Origin: Merluccius polli
Lineage: Eukaryota > Chordata > Actinopteri > Gadiformes > Merlucciidae
NCBI GenBank assembly: GCA_030340625.1
Contig: JAOPHQ010003976.1
Location: 1 to 64,000, forward strand
Direction of reading: 5' to 3'
DNA length: 64,000 nt
In this document: piece after piece, positions 12,751-33,084 of the stretch
How the letters are laid out: the number at the start of each line of letters is the position of its first letter
Numbering within the stretch: position 1 is the stretch's first letter
Program-made: the position numbers and the translations under genes
The notes under the pieces: model-generated
Database searches by the model: none
What the model was told of the DNA's origin: nothing
The model's input: only the letters and a program-made list of their open reading frames with translations

Positions 12751-13998
12751 TCGAAATAGCAGTCAATTAATATCGCAGCAGGTTGCATGTTACATTTAGG
12801 TAACTGGATGACTAGAAAACAACAAAAACAGAAGGGGGGGGGGGCATGGAGTGTGCTTATAGGAGGGGGGATAAAAAGGTACAGGTCAGGCTGGAGTAGT
12901 GCCAAGCAGGGAGCCAAGTGTTTGATGTCCTAAATGAGGCCCGTGAAGCAGTTCCAGGTGCTACCAAGGTCAGCATGGCACAGCAGAGACGGCTTATTGC
13001 TTAATCTTTGGCACAAGCTGCCATTCAAGGTTCAGCATATCACTTACATGATTTAAATAGGTATGTTCCAGAGGGTTCAGTTCTTGGCTCACTATCACTT
13101 GCTTTTCATGCATTGCCTTTTGATGTCATGGATGACTACGGAGTTTGCATAGCGTTTATTTGCTATGTATATCATGATTTCTAATTCCACAGCACTCTTC
13201 AGAATTAGTCAAATTAGTAATTTAATGTTTACATTTTGAGAGATGTAAGCTTGGTTTTAGTAGGATGGATTGGTAGGTGAATACCATCCAACTAGATGTT
13301 AAGTTGAGGGTGTCTTTCCTCTTGAATGGAATAAAACAGATACAGCAGGAAGGGAGCGCCATCTACTGGGAGAATGTGGCAATAGCACTGTACTGCTGGG
13401 TCAATAAGCAAGGGACACCAACCCATCACATGTGTAGTTTCTCAAACGCACTTCAACACCATCTCCATTGGTCTGCATTTGGGTCTGAATACTGCAGCCC
13501 AGTGCCAAAAAATAAAATGATTCGTTGTTAAATCAAACTCATCTCAGATTCGTATTTCATCACAATTTAATGCACTGAAGTATCAATTTAGCAACACTTT
13601 AGCAACAGTGTCTTTGCGTGTCTCATAAATGGAAAAGATGGCTAATGAAAACCAAACACTCTACTAAACAAATCTAACTTAGAAGATATGACTTGAGGCA
13701 TAGTGTGTAACAGTTAACTAAGTGACACAACAGAGAAAAGTATATGCCTTCTGTAACTATTCTGTTTTTATGGCTCAAGTATCATTAAGCATGAAAACAT
13801 CAGGTTTCAGTCGTCCAGCGCAGTACTCTATTCTAGTGTCCAAACGTAAGGAATGCATCTTTGTACATGTCAAATCAAGGAGATATTCAAGCAAAAATAA
13901 ACCCAGCATAAATTGTTAGAACTGTAATAATTTTACTTTGAATCATTTGTAGTCCAACAGCATTAGTGCCATTTAACATGCACTATACTCTATACTAT
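12749..13998. other. Gene-poor region
   Basis: I see no exon or clear repeat here beyond short G runs near 12834. Confidence 0.45.
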
Positions 13999-14181
13999 AA
14001 TCAGATGTATGGATAGATAATCCTACCAGTTGGTACAGTCCACTGGTCTAGACTGATCCAGTCAGTGATCTAGTCACTGATCTAATCATTACACATCTGG
14101 GTGGACACTCCCACTTGTGATGTCACTAGAGGGTAGTGACATCACAATTTTTAAATGGCTGGTTAAATAGGGGCCCTTCAA
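13999..14181 (-). mobile_element. MITE relic, same family as 47395-47627
   Basis: It shares long blocks with the reverse complement of the 47.4-kb element: CCTACCAGTTGGTACAGTCC, CATCTGGGTGGACACT, ACTTGTGATGTCA and AGAGGGTAG, with a degraded AATAGGGG end. No coding capacity. Confidence 0.7.
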
Positions 14182-14688
14182 AGCTATGTGCAGAAATGTC
14201 GTCTCCCCCTTCTGCCAGTGAGAGTAATGACCAAAACACACCGACACATGCTTAAGGCATAGGCGCCGGCGTAGCGGTGGATACAGCTTTTGAAACGTCA
14301 CACAACCGCTGTGAAATGACTCGTTTCTGCGCACGCTCTGCCCATAGAGCATGCGCAGTATGCATTCATCCGTCCAGCGCAGGAAAGTCACCAGACAGAA
14401 TAACTCTGTATACAGTGAAAGAGATTTTTATCTGGCGGTGACAGGCTTAACCAGCATTGTGTGAAGTGAACTCGTTTGGCAAGGGCTTGAATGTAATGGA
14501 CATTCATTTATATGTAAAAGTCCCGCACTATAGCTTTAAATATGTTGTTCCACAGGGACATGTCATCCATGCATGTCATCCATGTTAAGACACTTAACAT
14601 ACTTTCAGTGATCTGAGCTACAGTACTATAGATAAAATAGTACCTCATCCAAGAAACGAACAGCCACGTTTGTACATAAACACATTTC

Positions 14689-14694
14689 TTTATT
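14689..14694 (-). terminator. Candidate polyadenylation signal of dolpp1
   Basis: AATAAA on the minus strand, about 1.4 kb downstream of the dolpp1 stop codon. Nearer AATAAA-like sites may be used instead. Confidence 0.4.
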
Positions 14695-15919
14695 CAGCCT
14701 GATGTGAGTAACACATGGAAAAACAATAATCAAAGTCTAAGAACTACTTTCCTCGGTGGAGTTAATGGTATGGACAATTACAAATAAGCTCCAAGTCCCC
14801 CCCGCCCCCCCCCCCCCTACTCGACAACCTTGAACACTAGCTGCCCTTGTTGTGAGGAAGAAATCATAACATGCTACAAAAAACCTGGGAATTTAAAAAA
14901 AATCCCTCAACAGTTGACCAATGTCTTCAAATTCAGTTAAAAATTAAAAAGAACTCTGCAACAGCAGAAAATATATATAAAACAAATCATAATTAAAAAC
15001 TGATTCTGGAAATCAGCTCCCCAGCTGCTACTGTAAAGGCAAGACACAGAAAAAAAAACATGAGAAATGAAAAATGTCAGTCCTTTTTTTTTTTGTAGAG
15101 TAAAGAAAATGACCACTGAGAGTTGATGTTATTTATGGTCCCTTCCATAAACATGAAAAGAAACAAAAAGACCTTAATACACAAAAGTACTTAAAGTACA
15201 CAAAATGTACATTGCTTGCAAATCAGCTTTGGAATCTAATAAAAGGACCGACAGTTATAGACACAGACGGAGGGGAAGAGAGGGGCATCTAACTAGTGTT
15301 AGTTTGAACGTAGAAATTTCACAAAGTGCAAATTTTATTTTTGCTTTAAATCTTAAGCGGATTTATGAAATTTTTCATTTTCTATTATATAACAATGAAA
15401 GAAATGCTAATACCACTGAAAAACACCCCTAGCCATAACCGAATCAGACCAACATCGCCCCCCCCTCCCCAAGCACATTTTAGTTTAAATAAAATACCCA
15501 GCTATCCACAATTAAATATTTAAAAAAAATGGATCACCAATTACATGCTGTAATGACACCCACCAATTTGCTTGAGTCTTGACCAAAGACTCTTTTTGGC
15601 GCCTTGCATCTTACAGTACAAGGCTTCTTGTCAGCGTGCATTTACAGTTAAAATATATATTAATCTATCATTAAATAGTATGCCTCTTGGAAACAGTCTT
15701 GCATGCATTAGAGAGCATCTGGGCAAGCTGTACGAGAAAGGGAGGCTTGTGAGTAGGCCCGCTCAGGCTCTGGTCCCCCCCCTCCCCAAGGTCACGGTGC
15801 GGGGCCAGTCTCCCAACACCTGTAAACACTTTGCCCCCCCCCCCCCCCCCCCCCCCGGTCTTTCTCGCAAAAACCACCTCAGTCCCGAAAATGGTTCCTC
15901 AGTTTTTCCAAGTGAGTAT

Positions 15920-16073
<154 letters not shown>

Positions 16074-16108
16074 TCCTAACCGCAGCTTCAAAAAGAGATC
16101 AGTGGAGA

Positions 16109-16943
16109 TCACTGAAGTTTTGTTCCAAGTTTTCGTTGTCTGTTCCTAGAAAGACAAATGATTTAGGAAAAAAAAGGAATTAAATCACAGCACACTAGGG
16201 GTGCAAACGTGTCGTCGAGTAAACAAGTACTCTTCAACCAAACCGTAAACGATGACAAAAATATTGTAATCGAAAATCGTTTTGTAGTAATTTTCTGACA
16301 TTCTATAACTACATTTTATATCATGTAGATATGTATTTTGGCCAAGTTTTGAAACAGGACATAATTAAATAGTCCAAAATAAAGCTCTCGCCTTTGCATA
16401 TTGTTGAGACTACAATAGGTTTGTTTGCCAACGTTTAGTAGCTGGCCTGGGTTGGTGGAGTTCCCCCGCATTTGTCAAGTTCTATATTAATGACCGCCCA
16501 CCAGGAACATCCCAACATCAAAACGTCATAAAAAAAACACAAGTACACAAGTACTCGTTAAGAGAATAGACTGTGTATTCAATTTGAGTTTTGGGGTATT
16601 TCTTACATTCCTACAGCACACATGCATACGGCGCTATTTTATGTGTGACGTGTAGTATGTAGCATGACATGCAGAGCAGTTAACACGACTACACATATCT
16701 TACCTTGCCTCTGATCTAGTCACTGTGTACTCAAACCACAAGATGTTTGGGATTAGGCTTGTGTCTCGCACCAGGAAATACTCAGATATCGGCCTTTGAG
16801 GTAGAAAAGGATGAAACAAGAGTAGTACTAAACGTCAACACAAAACATTCAAAGTTAAACACTCGCACAGTGAGAAAAAAATGCCAATTAAATCAAATTT
16901 AGAGAGATTTATTCTCATCCTAGACATATGTACCAAAAAGTCA

Positions 16944-17017
<74 letters not shown>

Positions 17018-20010
17018 CTGATCTTACCAAGCAGCTATTTTAGGGAATATCGGTGTCAGGACCTCTTGTGTGAAGAAGAACCAGACTATACCGATGGCAC
17101 TGCCAGCCACTCCCCCGTAAAACACCTGACTCCAGGTGTGATACAGCAGGTAGACTCTGTAAAGAACAGACAACAGCCGCTTGTAACCAAGACTGTGTGA
17201 ACACATGGCTGTAGTGTCTCTGGCATGAAAACGTTTTCGGATTCTGAAGGAATGTTTTTGAAGCCAAATGTTTGGTTGCACGATCGCCGCATGAAAACAA
17301 TTGAAACTAGATGACTCCAAATTTGGACAACAGCATATAGAAATGGCGGGGGCTGGAGGCTTCACGTGAAACCTTGACAAGGAACTGATAGTCAAAGAGG
17401 GAAACGCCCAACACCCAAACCACCTGTCAATCACTGCAGACATATGAATTTCAACCTTAATAGTCTTTCAATTAAACTATGCTTCTTTTAAAGTTGACCA
17501 CATGGTTTGTACTTAAGGAAGTGGAAGTATCTAGTCAGATCACAATCTGATCTGTTAAAAACCAAAAAGCATTACTTGGCATTCATTTCTGCCCAATGTG
17601 TTCAAAACAATGAGACTCTTTGAGAACAGCATCCAGTGGCCATTAAAATAACATCTTCAGGCAATTCCTTGTTGGCTTCAGCAACAAGCCATGGTGGTTG
17701 CAGCTTGGTGTGCATGAATGGCTCTAAGCCTTATCTTATATGGGCTATTATTAATCAGTTTGCACATATTTTGCACCATTGGGTAAGCAATCTGTCGATT
17801 TAATCCATCAAGTAGGCTAACTAACAAACAACACATTAGCCTGATTGAAAGAGAAACAAAAATATCCGTGGGAGATTAAGGCTTCACAAATCCTTTCATT
17901 CAATCTTAATTGAACACCATGGGTCCAAAATGCTTTGCTCACCGTTTTTACAAATTCACTTTAGGAAACACTGCTGCAACACAGACTTGTTTTCTTGGTT
18001 GGGTAATGTGGACAAGTGACTTATTACCATTTTGATGCAATTTAAACAACTTGAAATAACACAATAATCAAATTTTTGAGATTTAAAAACAAAGTGAAAC
18101 AACATACCTGCTGTATGAAACAGATAAGGCTACGCCCAACAGGACAATGGACAGTATGTGTCTCCACAGCAGGTCCACACACCGAGCATTGTTCGTTTGA
18201 TGCATTCTGGGTACAAGAAAACACATTACTTGACACTGACATACGAACTCATGTTCCAGTGAAACAGTTCTGGTGATGACGGGACAGTAAGCCATCCAGA
18301 TGTGCAGTTAAATAGCGCATGACAGTACAGTATGTAAAAAGCATAACCGCCATTGTAATAAAGTGGTTATTATAGAGGTATGTGCAATTAACTATTTGGC
18401 CATTTAGCAGATGCTGTATGCGAAGCTACAGTAAATTCAGATACATTGGGAATCAAACACGGATCGTTTCGGCAGGGGGTCTGTTATACCGTAGCCACTA
18501 CCTATCCTCGCCCCCATGATATATATATCGTTTTGACTCAGACAAAATGTCAATGTTAGTGTCCTCTTTAATACAACGTTCCAGGATGTGCGTTTTTATC
18601 AATGCATTGCGCATGAAGTAAAATCTTGGACTTTTTGTTACACAATGCCATCAGTTTTTCACATTAACACAGAAACCAGCACAGCTATAACCAATGGAAC
18701 AATCAATTAACAAGTAACAATCAAATGATGTAACTCACCTTAAATAAAGGAAAAGAAAGAAATACACAACAAAGAACCATATTAGCTGAGAATGACTAGA
18801 AGGCATCCCATAGTCTGTGTTCAGCGTAGTATGCGCCCCTACAAATACACAAAAAAAAACAGCAGTATTTTGTATTAGACTACATCCGGCATGTACTGTG
18901 GTACTTGAGACGCACCTCTACAACCGTGTTTACCTGCACATGGGCGTGGCTCCTTCACAATGTGTTTCAGCAGCCAGTTCACCCCTTCGTTGAGGATGAG
19001 TCCACCAAAGAAAGAGATCTGTAGAAGTATAATTGACAGCAATTAATTTTATCCTCCAACCTCTAGAGAGCAGGCCTGATTAGCCATGGGCTCATCAGAA
19101 CTGGGGCAATTAGGGAAGAAGAAAAAAGGACTAATTTTAACCATGCACTCTCTAATGAAGTCTTGAGTGATGGCTCACCGTGTGCAGCTCTCGTTTGAAC
19201 ACTATGAGGGTCACAAAGCCCACCAGGACGGCGATGGGCAGCAGACTAATGTAGGCCAGCACCTGTCCAGGTAGGTCTCCTAAAGGAGGAAGAGGAGGAG
19301 GACACTGGGTGAAGTGACACTGGACTTTCTTTTTTTGGGGGGGGGGGGGGGGGGGTCAAAAGACAAGGCATTTGGTTTAAAATGAACAACAAACAGCAAT
19401 ATGCGTTAACTTCAAACACATCCACTTTAAACACACACATATTACAACATATATTTTAATTGCAGGCACAATGCTGGGTTACAGGAACCAGTGCTCGCGC
19501 GAGAGAAGACGTTACTTGTTCCAGTTTTTGCATCCTTTAATCTATAATCCCACTAAGTCAACGTTTTTTCGAACGACAACACCTACTTTCAGCCCGCAGA
19601 TTAGGAAAAGTACGTCAAAGTACAACGCAGTTTGCTCCGCCAAACTACCGGAGCAAACAATTCCCGAAGCAAACGTCAATGTCGGAATTAACCTAGCTTA
19701 ACTTGATAGCCATCATTGTGGATATTTCTCGCGAGTGCGCATGCGGCATCGGCTCACAATTTCGCAGCCCGGGTTATATCCTCCGTTCAACCCGGTCCGT
19801 CCTACCCGCCTCACTATTTGGCAACGTACCGACGGGTATGTCAATACACTAGCACATTTTTCCACAACGCCAACAAACACGAACTTCTGCTCATAGCGAC
19901 GTCGGGGTTAACCGACAGACCCGGGTTACCGTACCTTTCGGAAACTCTACGTGTGTGAGGGATATTGACCGCCATTGAGGTGGTGCCGAGCACTGCTCTT
20001 CCAACGCCAT
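16109..20010 (-). CDS. dolpp1: Dolichyldiphosphatase 1
   Basis: This ER membrane enzyme removes a phosphate from dolichyl diphosphate so that the lipid carrier of N-glycosylation can be reused. Eight exons join in frame: 20010-19935, 19279-19179, 19018-18934, 18838-18739, 18206-18108, 17156-17028, 16793-16704 and 16145-16109. They give 238 residues, the usual length of the family. PAP2-type phosphatase motifs are all present: KEPRPC in exon 3, PSSHS in exon 4, and SRVYLLYHTWSQV with the catalytic His across exons 5-6. Hydrophobic membrane segments surround them. The protein starts MALEEQCSAPPQWR and ends RNRQRKLGTKLQ, very close to mammalian DOLPP1. All borders have GT/AG. It lies directly downstream of miga2 on the same strand, as in human 9q34. 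Confidence 0.97.
16978..17014 (+). repeat. (AC)n tract beside the dolpp1 exon 6 donor
   Basis: On the transcribed strand this is (GT)n beginning about 13 nt inside intron 6, after GTAAGATCAGACT. An (AT)n run lies further along at about 16948-16970. Confidence 0.95.
18385..18500 (+). repeat. Degenerate SINE-associated block
   Basis: CCATTTAGCAGATGCT and the following GCGAAG...GGAATCAAAC resemble the 'TTTAGCAGACGCTTTTATCC' block widespread in fish SINE-type repeats. A better copy is at 50128-50225. Confidence 0.4.
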
Positions 20011-20190
20011 CTTACCCGGACACAACCGGGCAATTACAGTGGCACGCCTAGGAAACCGCGTCAGCCAATAGGAAGCCGGCTTCCGGTTTGGAACACGTGA
20101 CGAGGGCAGCGGGATCGTCCAATCACAGCGAGGCGCTGAAAGGGATCATTTTACCCATAGACGAGAATTACTGAATGAACCAATAGTGGG
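20011..20190 (-). promoter_or_regulatory. dolpp1 promoter region
   Basis: The sequence directly upstream of the dolpp1 start codon is CpG-containing and carries three CCAAT pentamers (plus-strand orientation) near 20065, 20118 and 20180. It also has an ETS-like CTTCCGG at about 20080. No TATA box is obvious. This pattern suits a housekeeping promoter; the exact start site is not visible. Confidence 0.5.
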
Positions 20191-20386
20191 ATGAAATGGT
20201 TACAGCAGTGCATTGCACTGTCCAGAAACGTGCCCATGTTCGATGCCACGAATCATCGTTTATGAAAATGAACGATGCCGTTTGTTATCATTGCAACATT
20301 AGCCATTGGTTGGATTATTCAAAAATCAGCCATTTGCTCAACTACCAGATACCCTACAAGCAAGACAGTGTTTTTATTTTTATTTT

Positions 20387-20424
<38 letters not shown>

Positions 20425-20721
20425 GTTATTATTGTTATTATTATTATTTAATTAAAGACTACAAATTGGGACTTTTTGACAAAAAAGTGTTTGGATTTTG
20501 ATTGAATGTGAAGGAGGATCACACAGAGATAAACAAGAGCATAACGACTCTGTTAGTTGATGCTTATGCAGTATGCGAGTTATGAGTTACGCATGTACAA
20601 TAGCAAACTACAATTTCTAAACTTCGCCTCTATGTTTCAGAAGTAGTCGTTTGTATAAGTCACATGTTGGGAGAATAGCATAGATTAATATACCAATCAA
20701 CACAGATTGAATGGTGTTGGA

Positions 20722-20775
<54 letters not shown>

Positions 20776-23200
20776 AGTAACAAGACAAAATCATAAGGCA
20801 GCTTCATCTAAAATCATAAGAGGTGGACTCACTTAACCTTTGACCTACTAAATTCAAACAACAAACGTGCTCAAGCTGGGGTCAACTCTGACCAGAGCTT
20901 TGAGACTGAAGTAGTTGAACGTACGTCAATACACAATTGGTCACTCATCTAATTAACGTTGTTTGAGGCTCTTTAAATAAACAAAATAAAAAAGCTACAA
21001 TGCTGCAGCTAATTCCAAAATGTACTGTTGCTTATATTGAATAAATTGGTCTAGCAGCTTACCTTACCTACACTGCCTGTATAGAGATGTACATGTAGGA
21101 CTATTTGAAGAAATACAAGGATGGTTGAACATTTCAATATATACAAATGTCATATCTGCTGCCATTGAGCTTGGAAAGCTAAGCAAAATGTCTTTATTTA
21201 AAAAGGGGCGGGGGGGGGGGGGGTGGAAATCATGTCTGTATTATTTTGACCCAATAACAATTCAACACAACATTTTTAAGACTCTACAGCTGGAGATGTC
21301 CATCATTGTTTTTTATTTGATGAAACAAAACTGAAGCACAATATGAGACAAAATAAGAAATTTCAAATCTATGATGTAAACACAAAGATTGACATTGGCT
21401 GACTTTCAGTTTATAGATTATAATACAAATGAATTGGAACAATAATGACCCATAACTTTTGATTGAGAATACATTGGAACAGTAAATACTACTACTAATA
21501 ATATTAATAATAATAACGATGATAATAATGATAATAATAATAAATACCTAAAAAATAATAATAATATGTATAACATATTGAATCAAAATTGTACAATGTT
21601 TGCTGGCATTATAATTTCACAATAGATATAAAATAAATAAATGTTTGAAAGACAAGAAATGTGCCAACATAACATCTTTTTTATATAATATCTTGACATT
21701 ATGGGGCAATTTAGGTAAAGACCAATCTATTATTTTCTGTAAAAAAAAAGAAGTGTATTCTTATATAAAGATTAAAATTGTAATTCTATAACGGACACAT
21801 GCAAAGGCTGCTGAATGAAATGTTCCTGAAACATCTGCTCTGGGCTTGATTGTTACTGAACCAATTTCTAACAAGGAGAATATATTTTTGGATATGAAGT
21901 TGTAAAATAGCATTTTCTGTATGATATGTACCCATTTTGAGCTTTTCAAATATTATTCAAATATTTTACAATAACATTATAGCAGAAAACAAGCAAAATA
22001 GTAATTTATTCAATTTATGCAATTAAATTCTAGATTGTTTTTTAGATTTGTAAGGAATTGTCCTACAGCAAATACATAATTATATAGCTTTCATAGTTAT
22101 GTTTCAGTTTCAAGTGTGGATACCTTGTTCATTCCTGCATCACAAAGCACAATCTTATCATATAAACAGGATGATTCATACAAGACTTGTAATCAGCAAT
22201 GGGGCATTGACACCTTACACTAAGAAGCACATTATGGTCATATAGAAATCGTCTCACAATGTACTACTGAACTACACCTTTTAAGAATAAACAACCCTCT
22301 CTCACATAAAGTTCATTTACCATTGAAAAGTTTACCAGATATTTCAAGATACAACAATGTTTTTTACGATCATTCACTTCAACACAGAATTTTTAGCTCC
22401 GATACCAATACATTTTTTGTGTGACATTATAATGCCCCATTCTGTGCTTCTGTACACCAACGAGAAGACATTTGGGTTATCAGTGCATATTTTGCATGGT
22501 AATATACTGGCTGTTTCCTATCCAGATCTTTATTACATTTCCAAGCTAAACTGCTGTTCAGAAAATGTCATCTCAGTCTCCTAAACTGTTCAATATATGT
22601 TCTGTAGTAAACAAGCATTTTGTTGTTGCAATGTGCAATACATTATGTGAGAAAATAGTAACTAAAGTATTCTTTTGATTTTCGAAACCAAAATAGTCAC
22701 GCTATGACATATGTACAAGCACTTCTGAGTAATGATGTGCCCAATCACTTAAAATGTAAATATATTACTTTACCGGATATTATTATTTTCATATATTACA
22801 AATTACTTAGAAGAAACTGACCAATACCGTCTCCAAAAAAAATACCATTCTCTATGAGAAAAATGTTAAGGCAGGAGCTTCTGTTTAAAATGTTATTGGC
22901 AAAGTACATATTGGAAGAGAGAACAAGTTTGAAACTTATGTATATACGCATAGTATATACACCTTTTCAAATACATACTAGAGCGAAAAATAATGTATTA
23001 CTATTTGCAGCATTTCAATATCATAATCTTTTCAGTAACGGGTTCTTGTTTATGTTTTTAAATTGCTTAAATGTATGCCAACAGTGCCTCAGTTCAAATA
23101 TCAAGGAACTTAACGTCATTTTGAATTTATCCTTGCAGAAATGACGGAATCAGCTTGATTGACTTGGAAATTAAAAGAAATATTGACCAAGGATGAACCT
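20191..23200. other. Intergenic region between dolpp1 and miga2
   Basis: No exon is supported. It contains (ATT)n (20387-20450), (GA)n (about 20723-20771), a G run at 21206 and A/T-rich sequence. The distal part may still belong to the miga2 3' UTR if a far polyadenylation site is used. Confidence 0.5.
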
Positions 23201-23867
23201 TTTATTAAAAATATACAACTACTCCACGCACAAATCTGTCTCCTAAACACAAGAGAACATGGAATAAATACCAAATAACATTCAGATCTCCGGCCAAACT
23301 ACGGATGTGATGGACATGTCACCACATGTCTCTTTTTCTGGGGAGGGAATGACTTGCAACACATGAGTCAGCATACAAATAATGCTGAATGTAACTCAGA
23401 AAGAGTCAAGACATACATGTGACAATAGGAATAGGGGGACAATTTGTGACCAGAGATAAGTTCCGGGCCCATCTAAATCAATCAAACACCGATGCTTGTT
23501 TGTCCTCCGAGTTTGGGGACTTCCTTATGGCTCACCAATTTGTACATGGAGAGAAATATCCGAAAGGTAAATCGCTTCGAGGTTCCTCATCTTCTTAATT
23601 CCCTGGGATGACAAACAACCTCATGTTCTGATTTTAAAAAAATGTTGTTGATACTATTGTATGACCGAATGTAAAACAAACCAAGTGATGGCATTTGGGC
23701 TACAGTCCGACGCATGAGTTTTGATTAAAACAACGTTGTAGAAACAGCAGTCTATGCTTCTGTCCTTCTCCTTCTTCTTCTCCTCAAAAGGCCAGCCCAA
23801 CCCTTATGTACATGTCCTGTAATGGGGGCCGACCAACCAATTCATCCAATTTCCCACCGGGTGGGAG
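23201..23867 (-). other. Probable miga2 3' UTR
   Basis: It runs from the miga2 stop to the first minus-strand AATAAA at 23201-23206. Further candidates lie at 22529-22534 and 21312-21317. Confidence 0.4.
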
Positions 23868-31155
<7,288 letters not shown>

Positions 31156-32056
31156 CTCGGTTAGGAAACTGCCTGCAGGCCACTGCCCCTCTCAAACCTC
31201 CTCCACATTCACCCGCAAAGTGGGCTCGTCCTTGCTTGCTTCCTTGGCCTTGTTTTGGCAGATACTGTTCAACGTCCAACCCTGAACCGAACCAGTCCAG
31301 TTCCTCAAGGATGATGTACCTTTGTTTTGAGTGTGGAAGCCTAATTTGTACCAAATATCTCACAGTGGCCTTGTGGGCTTATTTCCTTAAATGGTGCGCC
31401 ATTCTGCTCAACCACTGAAACAAAAGAGGTAATGCATCAGATAAGACACTTTGCATTACTGGCCGGCTTCACGAACACCACCTCCAAGTCCACACATGCA
31501 ATGTGCTCATTAAATAGCTTTGCCAACAGTCCATAGTCATCCACATGCCCCAACACCATAGGTAAACAATAGGCCTACAACATTTACCAATCGACATCAA
31601 CCAAATTGGTTACACCAGAGTACACATATTACAGGTAATGTATTAGGAAGACTGTGTAGCTCCACATCACATCATTGTAATAATGAATACACTTGAAAGC
31701 CAGATACCGGTAGCCATGTCACGTTACCTTATGTGGCATGGTCACCTGATGCCATACGGGAAAACCGCTATAATGTTGGGTTATTTGTTAAAGACACCTG
31801 TTTTGCTTATATTACGCTACAACGTTCAACCAACCAACAGCCAAGTGGTAGGTTAAGCCACAGATCAATAGGTCAGCTCCACAACTGGCTAGCACCTCCG
31901 TCTGATCTGTCACTAATCATCACATCCATGGTGTGGCGGCCCAAGCCAAATAAAAGGGAAGTCAATAAAGGGACACTAAAGCTGTCCAACGGCTTCAAGA
32001 AACTACGAAACAATAATGAATATAATGTATAGACAAGAGAGCAGAAATCTCCATAC

Positions 32057-32270
32057 CTCTGCATCCAGGGGCGGCGGAGAAGGACACTCCGCTGTCACAC
32101 GGAAACCCGCAGTTCACACACTAGTTTTTTGGTCGAAGGGAGGCGGGGCACCCGGAGCTGACCAACCGGACGCGTAGAAAGCCAGGACCGGATATCGTCT
32201 CGTCCAATGGTATTCGAGGTGGGCGTGGCAAAGTACGGCGAAACGCCAATCAGGAATCAAAAAAGCACGG
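32057..32270 (-). promoter_or_regulatory. miga2 promoter and probable non-coding exon 1
   Basis: On the minus strand GGATGCAGAG is followed by a consensus donor GTATGG at 32056. This suggests a 5' UTR exon upstream of the coding start at 31155. Next come a GC box (GGCGGGGC at about 32142), a GGGCGTGGC at about 32221 and CCAAT pentamers near 32202 and 32248. The start site is not defined. Confidence 0.5.
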
Positions 32271-32521
32271 CGCAGCTAAAATCACAGTCCCCTGTAATAA
32301 TAAATGAATCATTTTCCAAACATCCTTATGTATTTGTTTTTCTTGCAAATAATAAGAAATTCATTATATGTGCCATTTGCTTTATAGAATTCCTCCTTAA
32401 TTTAATTGATGGAAGTTATGTAAAAAAGGACATGTATTTCCTTTAGGAACGATAGAGTAAAAATGTTTCCCGACGGACTATAGTGGCGGACGTTTGTGTC
32501 CCAATTCCAATCCCTCCAGCT

Positions 32522-32998
32522 CATAGACATATATACGTAGACGCCTCATGACGTGCTGGAACGTAACCCAGCGTCGCCGCCATATTGGTTGGGTCTCCTC
32601 ACTCTAGTCTAGCATAGGAGTCAACGGGAGAGCAAGCTATGCCAGTATTTTGTGCAGCTTACAGCGCAGTATTGACACCAGATCGCGTGGGATTACCTTT
32701 CACAAGTAAGACTGAACAATAATTCTTATTATTTTAAATATATATATATATATCATAAATCATGAATATCGTCCTGTATCATAAATAAATCTCTGCCGTT
32801 TGTAACAAACCAAACCGTGTGAAAATCCGGTAAAAATTCGGGGAGTTCTGCTTATTATTGTAGTTGGGGATACGCCTTCCTCAGTAGAAATAAATGCACT
32901 GGGGAGTGGGGACCCATCCAAGATGGCGGCCGCGCTGATAAGTCAGCTCCAACAGGCAGCGTCAGTCTATGAGGCGTCTACGTTTTATTATGTCTATG
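32522..32998 (+). mobile_element. P-element-like MITE, copy 1
   Basis: The ends are inverted: CATAGACATATATACGTAGA at the left, ...TCTACGTTTTATTATGTCTATG at the right, plus GACGCCTCAT against ATGAGGCGTC. It is flanked by a perfect 8-bp duplication, CTCCAGCT, at 32514-32521 and 32999-33006. Inside, ATG at 32639 opens MPVFCAAY, the start of a THAP zinc finger. A missing base then shifts the frame; the shifted frame reads SIDTRSRGITFH and meets a donor (GTAAGA) where THAP first exons end. CA-starting ends, 8-bp duplications and a THAP domain together point to the P superfamily. There is no transposase catalytic region. Confidence 0.85.
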
Positions 32999-33084
32999 CT
33001 CCAGCTACCCGAAGTGGGGGTGGGTTATAAGTGACTTCTGTTTCCACATTGCTTTGGGGTTGTTGTTTTTTTCGACTAGACAGC

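Noticed and set aside
17024..17443. 139-codon minus-strand frame as a separate gene
   Set aside because: Only its end is dolpp1 exon 6; the rest is intron sequence read through.
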